From Deltaproteobacteria bacterium (GTDB lineage: Bacteria > Bdellovibrionota > JACOXK01 > 2-02-FULL-40-11): a DNA stretch of 7,789 bases. Numbering within the stretch: the first letter of the stretch is position 1; every line of letters begins with the position of its first letter. The translations under genes and the position numbers were made by a program. The stretch covers positions 1 through 7,789 of the forward strand of contig JACPST010000085.1 of NCBI GenBank assembly GCA_016193165.1. The letters run 5' to 3'. Positions 6,107 through 7,789 of this stretch are shown here, in pieces. A model generated the notes under the pieces. That model had not been told where the DNA came from and did not search any database. It saw only the letters and a program-made list of their open reading frames with translations.

Positions 6107-7208
6107 TGTGACTCAACGCTCCTTGCACAAACTCCTTATACGGTACCTTTTCTTCTTCCTGAAGTAAATCCAAAAGTCGTGCTTTCGTGGCAGGGGCTTG
6201 AGGCTGAAAGAGCGTACAACAATCTTCAAAAGGACGAATCGAAATTTCATACGTTCCAATTTTTTTGGATAAGCTAATCGTCTCGTTCTTATTAAATCCA
6301 ATCAAAGGACGCAGGATGAGAATATCTGTTGCTGTGCTGACCGCCGAAATATTTTCAACCGTTTGACTGGCCACTTGCCCAATACTTTCTCTTCGATGCG
6401 CAACCTCTGTGGCAATTCTCTGCATGAAGCGTCGGTACAGAAGCGTTCGATAGCGCTCGTTACAGTGCCTTTGAAGGGCTTCTTGAATTTCTCCAAAGGA
6501 CACTATGTGTAAAAAAGATTTATTTTGATAGCAAGAAAGCGTGCGAACCAAATCCAATACCTTCTCTTTGCTTTGCTCTCCCGTATACGGATAAGAATAA
6601 AAATGAATATACTCTACCGGACACCCTCGCTTCATCATCATCCATGCCGCCACAGGAGAATCAATCCCTCCTGAAAGAAGAGTTAAAACTTTTCCACTCG
6701 TTCCCACTGGAAGACCACCTAAGCCGCTTTCTTTTTCAAGGAAGAGAAATGTTTTTTCTTCTCGAATTTCGATTCCAAGTTCAAGCTCAGGATCATCTAA
6801 GTCTATTTTTAATAGCGGCCGCTTGGGCAATACAAAATGTGCGACCTCGATATTAACGGCCCGAGAGGTTAAAGGAAATTTTTTGTCGACACGACGGGTT
6901 GTCACTCGAAAAGTTGACGAGCGATTGGGAACTAACGCCAAAGCTTCTTCTTGAATCGAAGACAAGTCACTCGGCGCTTCTACAATGGGACTTAAAGAAG
7001 AAATTCCAAAAATTTTTAAAAGCTGCCTGCGAACTTCCATGTTTTCTTCACAACGCACCAAGATCCTTCCCCAAAGATGATCTATCGTTATAGAAACTTC
7101 TTTAAGTTTTTCTTTAATGTTTGAAATAAGTTTTTTTTCAAAAAAAAATCTATTTTTGCCCTTGAGAGCAAGCTCATCATACCGCATGAGATATCCACAC
7201 ACTTTCAT
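6087..7208 (-). CDS. thiI: tRNA 4-thiouridine synthetase ThiI (no rhodanese domain)
   Basis: ATP-dependent tRNA sulfurtransferase making 4-thiouridine at position 8 of tRNA; some ThiI proteins also supply sulfur for thiamine thiazole. The 373 residues show an N-terminal ferredoxin-like region, a THUMP domain (about 60-155, with FRVTTRRVDKKFPLTS and VNIEV) and the PP-loop adenylating domain with SGGIDSP at 179-185. Further ThiI motifs are GQVASQTVENI and the FEDCCTLF pair C330-C331, the place of the sulfur-accepting cysteine of E. coli ThiI (C344). The protein ends soon after, so the rhodanese domain of E. coli ThiI is absent, as in Bacillus. The start ATG (7206-7208) is one base from the stop of the desulfurase gene and has no clear Shine-Dalgarno, indicating translational coupling. 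Codons 21-26 contain back-to-back runs of nine T and eight A. Confidence 0.95.
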   Translation of the reverse strand: MKVCGYLMRYDELALKGKNRFFFEKKLISNIKEKLKEVSITIDHLWGRILVRCEENMEVRRQLLKIFGISSLSPIVEAPSDLSSIQEEALALVPNRSSTFRVTTRRVDKKFPLTSRAVNIEVAHFVLPKRPLLKIDLDDPELELGIEIREEKTFLFLEKESGLGGLPVGTSGKVLTLLSGGIDSPVAAWMMMKRGCPVEYIHFYSYPYTGEQSKEKVLDLVRTLSCYQNKSFLHIVSFGEIQEALQRHCNERYRTLLYRRFMQRIATEVAHRRESIGQVASQTVENISAVSTATDILILRPLIGFNKNETISLSKKIGTYEISIRPFEDCCTLFQPQAPATKARLLDLLQEEEKVPYKEFVQGALSHIETLSV

Positions 7209-7209
7209 T

Positions 7210-7789
7210 TTATTTTAAAGCTTGAAGTCGGTTTAAAATGGGAGGAAGAACCTTTAACACCTCATCAATTTCACTTTCTTTTGTATACGGAGAAAAACTA
7301 AATCTCAAAGCTGAAAAAATTTCAGAATCAGTACAGCCAATGCTTTTTAATACGTGGCTCGGTTTTCTTTTTTTGGCGTTGCAAGAAGCCCCTGGAGAAA
7401 CAAAGATCCCCTCTTCTTCCAGCATGCGAAGCAAAACTTCCGATTCACATCCTCTAAAAGAAAGATTTAAAATATAGGGAGAACTCTGCTCTGGGGTATT
7501 CAGCTTAATATCAAAAGGAAACTTTCGTATGCCTTCTATAAATTTTTGTTTCAAAGCTAAAATGGCCTCGCGGCTTTTACTTTGATTTTGAAGAATGTCT
7601 TGGGCAGCCAAAAAAAATCCATAAATCATCCCTATACTTTCTGTACCACTGCGAAGTCCGTGTTCTTGTCCCCCACCCCATAACAGAGGTTCCAACCTCA
7701 TTTTTCCATCGGTAATGAGCGCCCCTGCTCCAATGGGTCCATGAATTTTATGACTGCTAATCGTAAGAAGATTGATCCCCCAAGATCCA
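7210..7789 (-). CDS. Cysteine desulfurase (NifS/IscS superfamily, likely ThiI partner), 5' end cut by window edge
   Basis: A PLP enzyme taking sulfur from cysteine as an enzyme-bound persulfide. The C-terminal 192 residues are visible. They begin just before the PLP lysine in ISSHKIHGPIGAGAL (K at visible residue 14), followed by GGGQEHGLRSGTES, the cofactor-phosphate region of class V aminotransferases. The persulfide cysteine is visible residue 136 (codon at 7381-7383), in SPGASCNAKKRKPSHVLKSIG, corresponding to the SSGSAC loop of IscS. The reading frame is open to the window edge, so the ATG at 7699-7701 is internal and not the start. It directly precedes thiI with a 1-nt gap. Since this ThiI lacks a rhodanese domain, this enzyme is probably its dedicated sulfur donor, as NifZ is in Bacillus subtilis, rather than the general iron-sulfur desulfurase. 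That assignment rests on context. Confidence 0.9.
   Translation of the reverse strand, partial: GSWGINLLTISSHKIHGPIGAGALITDGKMRLEPLLWGGGQEHGLRSGTESIGMIYGFFLAAQDILQNQSKSREAILALKQKFIEGIRKFPFDIKLNTPEQSSPYILNLSFRGCESEVLLRMLEEEGIFVSPGASCNAKKRKPSHVLKSIGCTDSEIFSALRFSFSPYTKESEIDEVLKVLPPILNRLQALK

Noticed and set aside
7699..7701. ATG as the true start of the cysteine desulfurase
   Set aside because: The frame is open upstream to the window edge and encodes the conserved PLP-lysine segment SSHKIHGPIGAGAL.

Overview
This is an AT-leaning bacterial chromosomal segment, probably from a Gram-negative, mostly uncultured lineage. The support is a protein with a clear Sec signal peptide, a VKOR-type thiol oxidase and a two-gene (split) transketolase. 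No single gene fixes the phylum, so I do not name one. I see no tRNA, rRNA, CRISPR array, IS element or phage gene. The content is mainly metabolic and RNA-modification housekeeping. I find no convincing novel multi-gene system.

Layout. At 1-245 (-) lies most of a seven-iron ferredoxin, divergent from a YhcC-type radical SAM gene at 319-1239 (+). The two promoters appear to share overlapping -35 boxes. A minus-strand cluster follows: aspartate ammonia-lyase (1226-2620), a VKOR-like membrane protein (2633-3046), and a secreted, HEAT-like protein (3110-3621) whose reading frame is interrupted. Across a 144-bp AT-rich divergent spacer, a split transketolase runs on the plus strand. Its N-terminal subunit gene (3766-4552) has lost about 65 nt including the GHPGG motif and is frameshifted. 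Its C-terminal subunit gene (4530-5510) looks intact. The last block is minus-strand: a 5'-truncated cysteine desulfurase (7210-7789), thiI (6087-7208) and a small membrane-anchored histidine-kinase-like protein (5483-6106), packed with a 1-nt gap and a 20-nt overlap.

How the genes work together. The desulfurase and ThiI form a recognisable sulfur-relay pair for 4-thiouridine in tRNA, resembling the Bacillus NifZ-ThiI arrangement because this ThiI has no rhodanese domain. The transketolase subunits would form one enzyme of the pentose phosphate pathway if the N-terminal gene were whole. Aspartate ammonia-lyase links aspartate to fumarate and ammonia, and its ribosome site overlaps the VKOR stop codon.

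Points for a second look: two adjacent genes flanking one spacer are both broken (either real decay or local sequence error); one of them has a canonical -1 slippery heptamer at the frame switch; several first genes have -10-like boxes so close to the start codon that leaderless mRNAs are likely; the kinase-like protein has a distorted H-box; and both convergent gene pairs overlap at their 3' ends.
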